This document shows positions 18,430-27,193 of a stretch of DNA of 64,000 nucleotides, in pieces. Origin of the DNA: Egicoccus sp. AB-alg6-2 (GTDB taxonomy: Bacteria; Actinomycetota; Nitriliruptoria; Nitriliruptorales; Nitriliruptoraceae); contig NZ_JBGUAY010000005.1 of the NCBI RefSeq assembly GCF_041821025.1, positions 310,001 through 374,000 of the forward strand, read 5' to 3'. A model generated the notes under the pieces. It was not told the origin of the DNA and ran no database searches. It saw only the letters and a program-made list of their open reading frames with translations. The position numbers and the translations under genes are program-made. The number at the start of each line of letters is the position of its first letter. The first letter of the stretch is position 1.

Positions 18430-19824
18430 GTGGTCCGCGTCGCCGTCGCCGTGATCGGGTCCGACCGCCAGTTCCGGCCCCCGCACCTCGACCTCACCGG
18501 CACGCCGACCCTCGAGGTCGAGCACGGTCAGCTCCCAGCCGTCGTCGGTCACGACCCGGTCTCCCGCTTCGAGCAGGCGGCCCAGCTGTTCGACGATGGC
18601 CCCGGACACCGTCTCGGCGTCGCCGCCGAGGTCGAGCCCGGTGAGCCGCTCCAGCTCGTCACGCCGCATCGTGCCGGGTACCACCCAACGGCGTTCGTCC
18701 TCGACGCGGGCGTGCTGCTCGGCGTCGAACTCGTCGGCGATCTCGCCCACCAGTTCCTCGATGACGTCCTCGAGCGTGAGCATCCCGGCGGTGCCGCCGA
18801 ACTCGTCGACGACGAGCACGGCATGGCTGCGTTCGTCGAGCATGTCACGCAGCAGCTGCTCGAGATCGCGTGACTCGGGCACCGCCGGGATGGGGCGCAA
18901 CAGATCGGCGACGGTCAACGCGGCCAGTTCGGGGTCCTCGCGGATGAGCACGTCCTTGACGTGCACGAGCCCGACGACGTGGTCGATGTCGTCGTGGTAG
19001 ACGGGGATGCGGGTGTGCCCGGTCTGCGACGCGAGCGCCAGGACCTCGTGGAGCGAGGCACTGTCGGGCAGCGCGGCGAGGTCGACCCGCGGCGTCATGG
19101 CCGCCTCGGCGTCGATGGATGCCAGGCCCAGCGCGGCGTCGAGCACGCTGGCGTCCTGGTGGCTGATGGTGCCCAGCTGCCGGGATTCGGCGAGTGCCAG
19201 GGACAGCTCGTCGGGGGTGTGCACGAGCTTGTGCTCGTCGACCGGATCGACCCGCACCAGCCGCACCAGCAGGTTCGCCATGCCGTTGAGGAGCAGGATC
19301 AGCGGCCGCAGTGCCGCGACGAACCACCCGAACGGGCGCGCGAGCCGCAGCGCCACCTCCTCGGCGCGGGCGAGCGCGAGATTCTTCGGGGCCATCTCGC
19401 CGACGACCATGTGCAGGAACACCACGATCGACAGGGTGATGACCAGCGCCACCGCCGGGACCAGGCCGGTCGGCAGCGCCGTGACACCGAGCCAGCGGAC
19501 CAGCAGCGCGGCGACGGCGGGTTCGGCCACCGCGCCCAGCCCCAGCGAACACATCGTGATGCCCAGCTGGGCCCCACTGAAGGTGACCGACAGCTCGCGC
19601 AGCGCCTTCAAAGCCCGCTCGGCGCGCGGGTCGCCCGCCTCGGCGGCCTCCTCGATACGGGTCCGCCTGGCGGCGAGCAGGGAGATCTCGGCGGCGACGA
19701 AGGCACCGTTGGCCAGCAGCAGCACCACGCCGAGCAGGATGGCCAACAGGTTCACCGGCCCGTCGGCGGCGGCGGTCACGTCGACCGCCAACGGTCCGAC
19801 GGCCAGCATCGCGATCGGGCTCAT
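18427..19824 (-). CDS. CNNM/CorC family membrane protein (hemolysin-like), copy 2
   Basis: A 465-residue membrane protein of the HlyC/CorC family, linked to Mg2+/Co2+ efflux or homeostasis. It has an N-terminal DUF21 (CNNM) domain with about four helices (residues 1 to 195), including GAQLGITMCSLGLGAVAEP and VVGEMAPKNLAL. A CBS pair follows (about 215-340; MTPRVDLAALP, TRIPVYHDDIDHVVGLVHVKD, VVDEFGGTAGMLTLEDVIEE). A transporter-associated CorC_HlyC domain (about 365-450) ends the protein. The ATG start overlaps the stop of a paralogue upstream by four bases, so the two are co-translated and may pair. Confidence 0.93.
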   Translation of the reverse strand: MSPIAMLAVGPLAVDVTAAADGPVNLLAILLGVVLLLANGAFVAAEISLLAARRTRIEEAAEAGDPRAERALKALRELSVTFSGAQLGITMCSLGLGAVAEPAVAALLVRWLGVTALPTGLVPAVALVITLSIVVFLHMVVGEMAPKNLALARAEEVALRLARPFGWFVAALRPLILLLNGMANLLVRLVRVDPVDEHKLVHTPDELSLALAESRQLGTISHQDASVLDAALGLASIDAEAAMTPRVDLAALPDSASLHEVLALASQTGHTRIPVYHDDIDHVVGLVHVKDVLIREDPELAALTVADLLRPIPAVPESRDLEQLLRDMLDERSHAVLVVDEFGGTAGMLTLEDVIEELVGEIADEFDAEQHARVEDERRWVVPGTMRRDELERLTGLDLGGDAETVSGAIVEQLGRLLEAGDRVVTDDGWELTVLDLEGRRAGEVEVRGPELAVGPDHGDGDADH

Positions 19825-21140
19825 GCGCCGACCTCCGCATCCGCGGCGCGCCGCCGCAGGGCGAGCTCGGTGATGCGCACGCCCTCGACGCGCGTGACCG
19901 TCAGCTCCCAGCCATCGAACGAGGCCCGCTCACCGGGTTCGGGGATGTGCCCCAGACGGTCGAGGACGAAACCGGCGATCGTCTCGTACTCCCCGTCCGG
20001 CACCTCGGCACCGAACAGTTCGCCGAGCCGCTCGATCCGCAGGGATCCCTTGACGAGGTGCCGTCCGGCGCCGATGCGGCGCACGTCGTGCCCGGCCCGG
20101 TCGAACTCGTCCTCGATGTCGCCGACGAGCTGTTCCAGCACGTCCTCGACCGTGACGATGCCCGCCGTCCCGCCGTACTCGTCGATGACGAGCGCGAACG
20201 TCCGCTGCTCACGTCGCAGGTCGGTCAGCAGGCGCCGCAGGAGCTCGCTCTCGGGAACCGCGAGGGCTGGCGCGAGCACCGCGGTCACCGGCGTCGAGGC
20301 ATGGTCGTCGAGCGGGACGGCGAGCAGATCCTTGACGTGGACGGTGCCGAGCACGTCGTCCTCGTTCCCGGCATGCACCGGGAAGCGGCTGTGTCCGGTC
20401 CGGCGGGCCCGCAGGCGCAGGTCCGCCAGCGTGTCGGCCTCGGACAACCACACCACGTCGGGACGCGGCACCATGACCTCGCCGACGCGGATGTCGCCCA
20501 GCCCGACCGCCCGACGCAGCAGCTCGGTCTGCTCGGCGCTGAGCGATCCCTCGGCACCCGACGCCGAGATGATGCGGGCCAACTCGTCCAGCGAGTGTCC
20601 GCCCTCGAGCTCCGACGGCGTGTCGATGCGGAACACGGCCCGGGCGACCGCTTCGGCGGACCGGTCGAAGACGCGGATGACGGGCCCGAAGACGATGCCG
20701 AACGCCCTGGTCACCGGGGCGATGGTCAGCGCCACGCCCATCGGACGCGAAATGGCGAGGTTCTTCGGGAACAGCTCCCCGAGCACCATCTGCGCCATCG
20801 TGGACAGCAGGAAGGCCGCGGCGACCGAGATGGGCAGCGCCGCCGTGGCCGGCAGACCGAGCGCGTCGAGCACCGGACGCAGGATGGTCTCGCCGATGGC
20901 CCGCTCGGCGACGTAGCCCAGGATCAGCGAGGTCGCGGTGATGCCGAACTGGGCCGACGACAGCGCGAACGACAGGTGCGACAGCTCCTTGACCACCGCC
21001 CGCGCACGCCGTTCGCCGCCCTCGGCGAGTTCCTCGACGGCGGGACGACGCAACGACACGAGCGCGAACTCGATCGCCACGAACAACCCGTTGGCGGCGA
21101 TCAGCGCCACCACGAGCAGGAGTGCGACGGCTCCGTTCAC
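19821..21140 (-). CDS. CNNM/CorC family membrane protein (hemolysin-like), copy 1
   Basis: A 439-residue paralogue of the next gene with the same order: DUF21 membrane domain (1 to about 185; SAQFGITATSLILGYVAER, VLGELFPKNLAI), a CBS pair (about 210-330; VMVPRPDVVWL, HSRFPVHAGNEDDVLGTVHV, VIDEYGGTAGIVTVEDVLEQ) and a CorC_HlyC domain to the C-terminus. It starts at GTG without a clear Shine-Dalgarno sequence. A TAGGCT -10 element lies 60 bp upstream, overlapping the TetR stop codon. Tandem CNNM pairs are common in actinobacteria; a heteromeric ion transporter is a reasonable inference. Confidence 0.92.
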   Translation of the reverse strand: MNGAVALLLVVALIAANGLFVAIEFALVSLRRPAVEELAEGGERRARAVVKELSHLSFALSSAQFGITATSLILGYVAERAIGETILRPVLDALGLPATAALPISVAAAFLLSTMAQMVLGELFPKNLAISRPMGVALTIAPVTRAFGIVFGPVIRVFDRSAEAVARAVFRIDTPSELEGGHSLDELARIISASGAEGSLSAEQTELLRRAVGLGDIRVGEVMVPRPDVVWLSEADTLADLRLRARRTGHSRFPVHAGNEDDVLGTVHVKDLLAVPLDDHASTPVTAVLAPALAVPESELLRRLLTDLRREQRTFALVIDEYGGTAGIVTVEDVLEQLVGDIEDEFDRAGHDVRRIGAGRHLVKGSLRIERLGELFGAEVPDGEYETIAGFVLDRLGHIPEPGERASFDGWELTVTRVEGVRITELALRRRAADAEVGA

Positions 21141-21200
21141 GAAGGGTCCGGGGCCGGGCGCAGGCGGGGGTTGGGATGGCTGGGGTCGTCCACAGCCGAA

Positions 21201-21206
21201 AGCCTA
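21201..21206 (-). promoter_or_regulatory. Probable -10 element of the CNNM pair, fused to the TetR stop codon
   Basis: TAGGCT on the minus strand; the TAG is the stop codon of the upstream tetR-type gene. It lies about 60 nt before the first CNNM gene. Confidence 0.35.
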
Positions 21207-21785
21207 GCGCCGCCCGGGGTCCCCGCCGCCGGCATCGCTGCCGGCCAGCAGCCGGCGGGCATGCGCACGCATGTCGAAACCGGGGTCGAGCAGCGAGGTG
21301 ATGCCGAGCCCGGTCAGGCCCGCGAGCAGGGTCTCGGCCAACGCCTGGGCGTCGCCGGGTGCGAGATCGGGGTCGGCGCGCCGGGCCGCGTCGGCGAACC
21401 GCTCCACGCGACGCCGGTGACTGCGCAGCGTCCTCGCACCGATCGCGGGGTCGGTGAGCCCACGCCCGACGGCGAGCTGGAGATAGATGCGGGCGATCGG
21501 CCCGGCGGCGGTCATGAAGGCGACGAAGGCGTCGACGAGATCGGCGAGGGAGTCGGTGCCCGCGCCCGCCGGGTCGGGGTCGACGGCCTCGATCGCCTCG
21601 CGGACCACCTCGAAGATGGCTGCTTCCTTGGACTCGAACAGGTTGTAGAAGCTGCCCGCGCCGACCCCGGCCTCGTCGGTGATGGCTTTCAGCGTCACGG
21701 CTTCGACGCCGAACTCCGACACCAGCGTGCGCGTCGCGGCCAGGATCCGCTCGCGGGTCTCGAGGCCCACCCGGTACCGCGCCAC
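21204..21785 (-). CDS. TetR family transcriptional regulator
   Basis: A 193-residue repressor-type protein. The N-terminal helix-turn-helix covers about residues 8-52 (TRERILAATRTLVSEFGVE, then VTLKAITDEAGVGAGSFYNL and FESKEA). An all-helical ligand-binding domain follows. The GTG start (VARYRVGLETR) has GGAG upstream; earlier in-frame codons run into the divergent promoter. It is transcribed away from a large acyl-CoA dehydrogenase gene, with repeated TTGGARCGT sites between them, so it probably represses that gene in response to a fatty acyl-CoA. Ligand and target are inferred from this layout. Confidence 0.92.
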   Translation of the reverse strand: MARYRVGLETRERILAATRTLVSEFGVEAVTLKAITDEAGVGAGSFYNLFESKEAAIFEVVREAIEAVDPDPAGAGTDSLADLVDAFVAFMTAAGPIARIYLQLAVGRGLTDPAIGARTLRSHRRRVERFADAARRADPDLAPGDAQALAETLLAGLTGLGITSLLDPGFDMRAHARRLLAGSDAGGGDPGRR

Positions 21786-21831
21786 GTCCGCTCCGCTCGT
21801 TCGTTGCCTTCGGCGTCCAGACTTGCAGATC

Positions 21832-21866
21832 TGGAATGAACGCTCCAATATGTAGCAGACGTTCCA
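21832..21866. promoter_or_regulatory. Candidate TetR operator in the divergent region
   Basis: On the minus strand TTGGAGCGTTCATTCCAG is an imperfect palindrome (YTGGA-N8-TCCAR), and a second half-site TTGGAACGTC lies two helical turns away. Both are in the 137-bp region between the TetR gene and the acyl-CoA dehydrogenase gene, where an autoregulated operator would be expected. Confidence 0.45.
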
Positions 21867-21922
21867 AAGCCGGGCAGGTGCGCCGGCGGGGCGGACGTCC
21901 ATGCCGAGAGGGGAAGCGTCCG

Positions 21923-23812
21923 GTGAGCCACTACAAGAGCAACCTGCGCGACATCGAGTTCAACCTCTACGAGGTCTTCGGTGCCGCGGACTACTTCGGT
22001 ACGGGCCCGTTCCGGGCCGTGGACGCCGACCAGGCCCGGATGCTGCTGGGCGAACTCGAGCGCTTCACGCGCGAATCGGTGTGGGCGGACTCGTTCGTGC
22101 CCGCCGACCGCACCCCCCTCGAGCTCTCGCCCGAGGGCGACATCACGATCCCGCAGGAGCTCGACGAGGCGCTGCGCGCGTTCTACGAGGCCGGCTGGCA
22201 CCTGCTGCCGTTGCCCGAGCACCTCGGCGGCTTCGGCGCACCACCCAGCATCCGCTGGGCGGCCTCCGAGTTGCTCTCGGGTGGCCACGCCACCGCGATG
22301 CTGTGGCCGATCGGCGCCCTCATGGGCGCCATCATCGACCAGGTCGGCACCGAGGGGCAGAAGGCCCGCTTCGGACGCCCGATGATCGAGCGCTGCTGGG
22401 GCGGCACGATGGTGCTGACCGAGCCGGACGCCGGCTCCGACGTCGGGGCGGGCACCACGCGTGCCGTCCGGGTCGAGGACAGCGGCGACGACGACCTCGG
22501 CGCCGTCTACCACCTCGAGGGGATCAAGCGGTTCATCACGTCCGCTGATGCGCAGACCCACGAGAACACCGTCCACCTCGTGCTCGCCCGGCCCGAGGGC
22601 GCCGGCCCCGGCACCAAGGGCCTGTCGCTGTTCATCGTCCCCAAGCTCCACGTCGACGCCGATCTCGGCCTGGGTGCACGCAACGGCGTGCGGGTGTCCA
22701 ACATCGAGAAGAAGATGGGCATCAAGGGCTCGGCGACCTGCGAGCTCTCGCTGGGCCAGGACGGCACCCCCTGCGTCGGCTACCTCGTCGGTGACGTCCA
22801 TGACGGCATCCGACAGATGTTCCTGGTCATCGAATACGCGCGCATGATGGTGGGGACCAAGGCGATGGCGACGCTGTCGACGGGTTACCTCAACGCCCTC
22901 GAGTACGCCAAGGTCCGTCAACAGGGCGCGGACATGACCCAGATGGCCGACAAGACGGCGCCGAAGGTCGAGATCATCAAGCACCCGGACGTGCGCCGGA
23001 TGCTGATGGAGCAGAAGGCCCACGCCGAGGGCATGCGCGCACTGGTGATGTTCGCCGGCTACGTGCAGGACCAGGCCGCCTTGTGCGCACCCGGTACCCG
23101 CGAAGAGGCGACCGGCGAGGTCGACCACGAGGAGCACGCGCGCTGGATCGCGCGCGAGGACCTGCTGCTCCCGCTGGTCAAGGGCTACTGCTCGGAGAAG
23201 GCCTACGAGCTGCTGGCGCTGTCGCTGCAGACCTTCGGTGGGTCGGGATTCACCCAGGACTATCCGATCGAGCAGTACATCCGCGACGCCAAGATCGACA
23301 CCCTCTACGAAGGCACGACCGCAATCCAGGCGCTCGACCTGCTGTTCCGCAAGATCGTGCGTGACCAGGGCGCCACGCTGACCTGGCTCGCCGACCAGGT
23401 CCGCGAACTCGTCAAGGCCGGCCGCGACGACGACCCGTTCGCCGCCGAGCGCGAAGGGCTCGGGCAGGCGCTCGACGACGTGCAGCAGCACCTCGGCGTC
23501 CTCATCCAGCACGCGATGGCGTCGATGGATGCCTCCACCCGCAGCGAAATCTACAAGGCGGGGCTCAACTCGACCGAGTTCCTGTACTCGCTCGCCGAGG
23601 TCGTCATCGGCTGGCTGTTGCTGCGGCAGGCAGAGGTCGCCCAGGACCGCCTCGATGCCGGCGCCGTCAACGGCGATGCCGACTTCTACACCGGCAAGCT
23701 CGCCTCGGCGCGCTGGTTCCTGCGCACGGTGCCCGCCAAGGTCGCGCTGCGCCGGCAGAAGGCCCAGGCCGAGGACGGCTGGCTCATGGACGTCCCCGAG
23801 TCGGCCTTCTGA
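21923..23812 (+). CDS. Large acyl-CoA dehydrogenase (FadE5-like)
   Basis: A 629-residue flavoprotein expected to carry out the first step of fatty acid beta-oxidation. It has the acyl-CoA dehydrogenase core, with TMVLTEPDAGSDVGAG, the substrate/FAD segment EGIKRFITSADAQTHEN and VRVSNIEKKMGIKGSAT. The C-terminal all-helical domain has QTFGGSGFTQDYPIEQYIRD, with the probable catalytic Glu463 in TLYEGTTAI. An extra 150-residue C-terminal domain follows, as in mycobacterial FadE5-type enzymes. The GTG start follows a GAGGGGAAG stretch. It is divergent from a TetR regulator and ends with a strong hairpin, so it is a single-gene unit. Confidence 0.94.
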   Translation: MSHYKSNLRDIEFNLYEVFGAADYFGTGPFRAVDADQARMLLGELERFTRESVWADSFVPADRTPLELSPEGDITIPQELDEALRAFYEAGWHLLPLPEHLGGFGAPPSIRWAASELLSGGHATAMLWPIGALMGAIIDQVGTEGQKARFGRPMIERCWGGTMVLTEPDAGSDVGAGTTRAVRVEDSGDDDLGAVYHLEGIKRFITSADAQTHENTVHLVLARPEGAGPGTKGLSLFIVPKLHVDADLGLGARNGVRVSNIEKKMGIKGSATCELSLGQDGTPCVGYLVGDVHDGIRQMFLVIEYARMMVGTKAMATLSTGYLNALEYAKVRQQGADMTQMADKTAPKVEIIKHPDVRRMLMEQKAHAEGMRALVMFAGYVQDQAALCAPGTREEATGEVDHEEHARWIAREDLLLPLVKGYCSEKAYELLALSLQTFGGSGFTQDYPIEQYIRDAKIDTLYEGTTAIQALDLLFRKIVRDQGATLTWLADQVRELVKAGRDDDPFAAEREGLGQALDDVQQHLGVLIQHAMASMDASTRSEIYKAGLNSTEFLYSLAEVVIGWLLLRQAEVAQDRLDAGAVNGDADFYTGKLASARWFLRTVPAKVALRRQKAQAEDGWLMDVPESAF

Positions 23813-23836
23813 GCATGCGCCTCCAGCGGCACGACC

Positions 23837-23871
23837 TGCGGCCCGTCCCCTGCTCCCGGGGACGGGCCGCA
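23837..23871 (+). terminator. Strong hairpin terminator after the acyl-CoA dehydrogenase gene
   Basis: TGCGGCCCGTCCCC (23837-23850) and its exact complement (23858-23871) form a perfect 14-bp stem with a 7-nt loop, 24 nt after the stop codon. Confidence 0.75.
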
Positions 23872-23903
23872 ACCACGTTCCGGGGCGACACCAGCACGTT
23901 GGG

Positions 23904-23909
23904 TAACGT
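23904..23909 (+). promoter_or_regulatory. Probable -10 element of the penicillin-binding protein gene
   Basis: TAACGT lies 58 nt before the GTG start, just after the preceding terminator. Confidence 0.35.
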
Positions 23910-23967
23910 CTGCGCCGACATCGTGACGCGTTCCCGTCGCGTTGCACTCCCAAGGACCTGACGACAC

Positions 23968-26379
23968 GTGGCCTCTCGAACCACGCCGACGGGCACGCAG
24001 GGCGGCGCCGCCAAGCGTTCGACCCCGCGCGGCCGCCAGACCGCGACCAAGAAGCCCTGGTACCGACGCTGGTGGATCGGGCTGCTGGTGCTGCCCGCCA
24101 TCTTCCTCGGGGCGCTGGCGCTGCTGGTGTTCTACCTCGTCTTCTCGAGCGTCCCCCTTCCCGGCGACATCGCCGCGGACGCCTCGGTGGTCTACGACAA
24201 GAACGGCGCGGAGATCGGCGGCTTCGCCGGCCCCGACCAGGCCACGCGTGAGGACATCGACCTCGCCGCCATCCCCGACCACGTCGGTCACGCCGTGCTC
24301 GGAGTCGAGGACCGCGACTTCTACGAGCACCGCGGCGTCTCGGTGACGGGCGTCGGCCGGGCGCTGTTCACCAACGTGCGTGCCGGTTCGGTCCAGCAGG
24401 GTGGCTCCACGATCACCCAGCAGTACATCAAGAACGCCGCGGTCGGCGCGGACCAGACCTACACCCGCAAGGTCCAGGAGGCCGCGCTCGCGCTGAAGCT
24501 GGAGCAGGCGTACGAGAAGGACGAGATCCTCGAGTTCTACCTCAACACGATCTACTGGGGTCGTGGGGCCTACGGCATCCAGGCGGCGGCGCGCAGCTAC
24601 TTCGACGTCCCGGCCAGCGAACTGACCATCAACCAGTCCGCCACCCTGGCCGGCATCATCGCTTCGCCGGAGAACTTCGACCCGCACGAGAATCCCGAAC
24701 GTGCCGAGGCGCGTCGCCGGGTGTCGCTGGCCGGCATGCTCGAGAAGGGGTGGATCGACCAGGCCACCCACGACGAGTTGCGCGCGGCGGGCCTGCCCGA
24801 GGTCATCGAGCGTCGCGGCATCGAACTCGGCCCCAACGCGTACTTCCTCGACGGCGTGCGTCGCGAGTTGTCGACCATCCCCGAGTTCGCGGCCGGCGAG
24901 CTGTTCCGCGGCTTCCGCATCCACACCGAACTCGACCCGCGGATGCAACGGCTCGCCCAGGCGACACTGACCCAGGCGGTCGGCGACGGGCCGACGGACA
25001 CCGGCGCGATCGTGACCGTCGACCCGGCCACCGGTGGTGTCCGGGCCCTCGTCGGGGGACCCGACTTCGGCCAGCAGCCACGCAACGACGCGTACCGCTC
25101 GGCGCGGCAGGTCGGCTCCACCTTCAAGGCCTTCACCCTGCAGGCGTTCCTCGAGGCCGGGTTCTCGCCCGAGTCGCGTTTCCCCGCCCCCGCCGAGCTC
25201 GACGTGTCCGAGCCGGACGACGACGAACCGGTCTTCATCCGCAACTTCGGCGGCAGCGATCCGGGCGAGCAGACGGTGCTGCAGGCGACGGCGTCGTCGA
25301 CCAACACCGTCTACTACCAGATGCAGGAGGAAGCCGGCCGGGAACGGACCATCGACGCGGCCCGACGGGCCGGACTGCCCGTCAGCCGTGAGGTCACGCA
25401 GGACGGCGAGGTCGTCAGGCGCGACACGATGGCGCCGGTCCGCTCGCTGACGCTCGGTGTCCACTCCTTCACGCCGCTGGAGATGGCCGGCGCGTTCGCG
25501 ACCTATGCCGCCGAGGGCACCCGCATCGCGCCCCGACTGGTCTCGCGGGTCGAGACCGCGGACGGCCGGGTCGTGTACGAGGCACCCGACAACGGCCAGC
25601 CCGACGTCGACATCGAGGTCGCGCGGGCTGTGACCCAGGCCCTGCGCGGCGTCGTCGACTCGGGCTCGGGTCAGGCGGCCCAGCTCGGACGCCCCACCGC
25701 GGGCAAGACGGGCACGACCCAGAACAGTCAGGACGCCTGGTTCGTCGGCTACATCCCGCAGCTGGCGACCGCCGTGTGGCTCGGCAACGCCGACAACACG
25801 CCCATCGAGGGCGAGGCGACCGGCGGCGGGCTGGCCGCTCCGGTGTGGGGCGAGTACATGTCCCGGGCCATCGAAGGGCTCGAGGTCGTCGACTTCACGG
25901 CGCCGGACCTCGACCTCGAGTTGTTGAACGAGGAACTGCCGGAGTGCCCGGAGGGCTACGCCTTCGCCGACCCGCCGGCCGGCGACGCCGACCCGATGCC
26001 CGACGTGCTCAGCGACGTGACCAACGCCGACGGCCAACCCTGCGTCGAACAGAACCCCGAGCCCGAACCCGAGCCCGAACCGGAATGCCCACCGGGCTAC
26101 GCGTTCGCGGACCCGCCGGCGGGCGACGCCGACCCGATGCCCGACGTGCTCAGCGACGTGACCAACGCCGACGGCCAGCCGTGCGTCGAGCAGAACCCCG
26201 AGCCCGAACCCGAGCCGGAACCGACCGAGGAACCCGAGCCCGAGCCCACCGAGCCCGAGCCCGAGCCGGAGCCCACCGTGACCCTGCCCGTGCCGGGGCC
26301 GACCGAGCCCGAGGAGACCGAGGGCGGTGGCGAGGGCGACGGTGGATCCGGGGACGGCGACGGCGACGAGCAACCGTGA
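23968..26379 (+). CDS. Class A penicillin-binding protein (transglycosylase/transpeptidase)
   Basis: An 803-residue, membrane-anchored, bifunctional peptidoglycan synthase. A basic cytoplasmic tail precedes one helix (about 36-60). The GT51 glycosyltransferase follows, with catalytic Glu114 in VEDRDFYEHRG, QGGSTITQQ (144-152) and LEFYLNTIYWGRGAYGIQ. The transpeptidase has Ser384 and Lys387 (STFK), S444-T-N446 and KTGT starting at K580. After about residue 650 comes an unusual tail: two 47-residue copies of a cysteine-containing segment, then Glu-Pro repeats and a Gly/Asp/Glu-rich end. The GTG start has AAGGA about eleven bases upstream. The catalytic assignment is firm; the role of the tail is unknown. 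Confidence 0.95.
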   Translation: MASRTTPTGTQGGAAKRSTPRGRQTATKKPWYRRWWIGLLVLPAIFLGALALLVFYLVFSSVPLPGDIAADASVVYDKNGAEIGGFAGPDQATREDIDLAAIPDHVGHAVLGVEDRDFYEHRGVSVTGVGRALFTNVRAGSVQQGGSTITQQYIKNAAVGADQTYTRKVQEAALALKLEQAYEKDEILEFYLNTIYWGRGAYGIQAAARSYFDVPASELTINQSATLAGIIASPENFDPHENPERAEARRRVSLAGMLEKGWIDQATHDELRAAGLPEVIERRGIELGPNAYFLDGVRRELSTIPEFAAGELFRGFRIHTELDPRMQRLAQATLTQAVGDGPTDTGAIVTVDPATGGVRALVGGPDFGQQPRNDAYRSARQVGSTFKAFTLQAFLEAGFSPESRFPAPAELDVSEPDDDEPVFIRNFGGSDPGEQTVLQATASSTNTVYYQMQEEAGRERTIDAARRAGLPVSREVTQDGEVVRRDTMAPVRSLTLGVHSFTPLEMAGAFATYAAEGTRIAPRLVSRVETADGRVVYEAPDNGQPDVDIEVARAVTQALRGVVDSGSGQAAQLGRPTAGKTGTTQNSQDAWFVGYIPQLATAVWLGNADNTPIEGEATGGGLAAPVWGEYMSRAIEGLEVVDFTAPDLDLELLNEELPECPEGYAFADPPAGDADPMPDVLSDVTNADGQPCVEQNPEPEPEPEPECPPGYAFADPPAGDADPMPDVLSDVTNADGQPCVEQNPEPEPEPEPTEEPEPEPTEPEPEPEPTVTLPVPGPTEPEETEGGGEGDGGSGDGDGDEQP
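25942..26223 (+). repeat. Two 141-bp (47-codon) coding repeats in the penicillin-binding protein tail
   Basis: Unit 1 (25942-26082) and unit 2 (26083-26223) each encode ECP(E/P)GYAFADPPAGDADP, a PDVLSDVTNADGQPCVEQN segment and a run of EP. The protein copies are almost identical while several third codon positions differ, so the duplication is not recent. Confidence 0.9.
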
Positions 26380-26383
26380 GAGG

Positions 26384-26424
26384 ACCGACCTGCGTGGGCG
26401 TCAGGCGCGTCCGCGCAGGTCGGT
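26384..26424. terminator. Hairpin between convergent genes, overlapping the SDR 3' end
   Basis: ACCGACCTGCG (26384-26394) and CGCAGGTCGGT (26414-26424) form a perfect 11-bp stem with a 19-nt loop. The right arm lies inside the last codons of the SDR gene, so one hairpin could serve both converging transcripts. Confidence 0.5.
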
Positions 26425-27126
26425 GACGGTGCCGGTCACGACGTCAGGCTCGTCCAGCAGCTGCCACAACCGGCCGGCAACGACGTCGGGCTCGAGCAGC
26501 GTCCCTTCGTCGTGCATGCGGCGGAACCGCTCGACGCCGGGAAAATCGCGGTCCGCGGTGGCCCGGATCTGTTCCTGCATCGCCGTCGCGACCACACCGG
26601 GCGCGACCGCGACCACCGTGGTGCCCCCACGTTGGGCCTGTTCCTTGCCGACGGCGCGAACCCAGTGGTCGACGGCCGCCTTCGCCGCGCCGTAGGACGA
26701 CCAGCCCGCGCGCGCGTTGGTGGCCGCTCCCGACGAGATCAGCACGAGCTCCCGGCGCACTTCCAGGCCGGCGACAGCGCGGAGGAACGCGTCGCCGAGC
26801 ACCTGCGGCGCGGCGCTGTTGAGCAGCACGTTGCGGGTGTAGGCGGCCGGATCGACCTCGCCGGCGAAGCCGATCGGTTCGAGCGTGCCGGCGTTGTGGA
26901 CCATCGTGACGCGGTCCCAGTCCCGGTCCGCGACCAGTCGGTGGATCTGAGCATCGAACCGGGCCCAGTCGGCCGGTTCGGCCAGGTCCAGGGCGAGATG
27001 TTCGCCGCCGTCCGGCGCTGTCCCCGAACGGCTGACATCGACGCGGTAGGCGGCGTCCGGAGCGGCCGCGAGCAGGGCGGCGCCGAGACCCGCCGAGCCG
27101 CCGGTCACCACGACGAGCGTGTGCAT
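26401..27126 (-). CDS. Short-chain dehydrogenase/reductase (sepiapterin reductase-like)
   Basis: A 241-residue NAD(P)-dependent oxidoreductase. The Rossmann motif is TGGSAGLG (8-15) and NAG is at 78-80. The catalytic residues are Ser132 and Tyr145/Lys149 in YGAAK. The ATG start has AGGAG seven bases upstream. Its overall layout, with an LDLAEPADWARFD segment and a VAPGVVATAMQEQIR segment, resembles YueD/sepiapterin reductase-type SDRs. An alpha/beta hydrolase gene lies 67 bp upstream on the same strand. The substrate is unknown. Confidence 0.9.
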   Translation of the reverse strand: MHTLVVVTGGSAGLGAALLAAAPDAAYRVDVSRSGTAPDGGEHLALDLAEPADWARFDAQIHRLVADRDWDRVTMVHNAGTLEPIGFAGEVDPAAYTRNVLLNSAAPQVLGDAFLRAVAGLEVRRELVLISSGAATNARAGWSSYGAAKAAVDHWVRAVGKEQAQRGGTTVVAVAPGVVATAMQEQIRATADRDFPGVERFRRMHDEGTLLEPDVVAGRLWQLLDEPDVVTGTVTDLRGRA

Positions 27127-27193
27127 GGTCGGTCTCCTGGAGATCGGGATGTTGGCTGCTGCGTGCGTACCGTCCGAGGGTTCGTGACCGGGT

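Noticed and set aside
23686-26373. 895-codon leftward frame opposite the penicillin-binding protein
   Set aside because: Gly/Leu/Arg-rich shadow with an apparent repeat that merely reflects the coding repeat on the plus strand.
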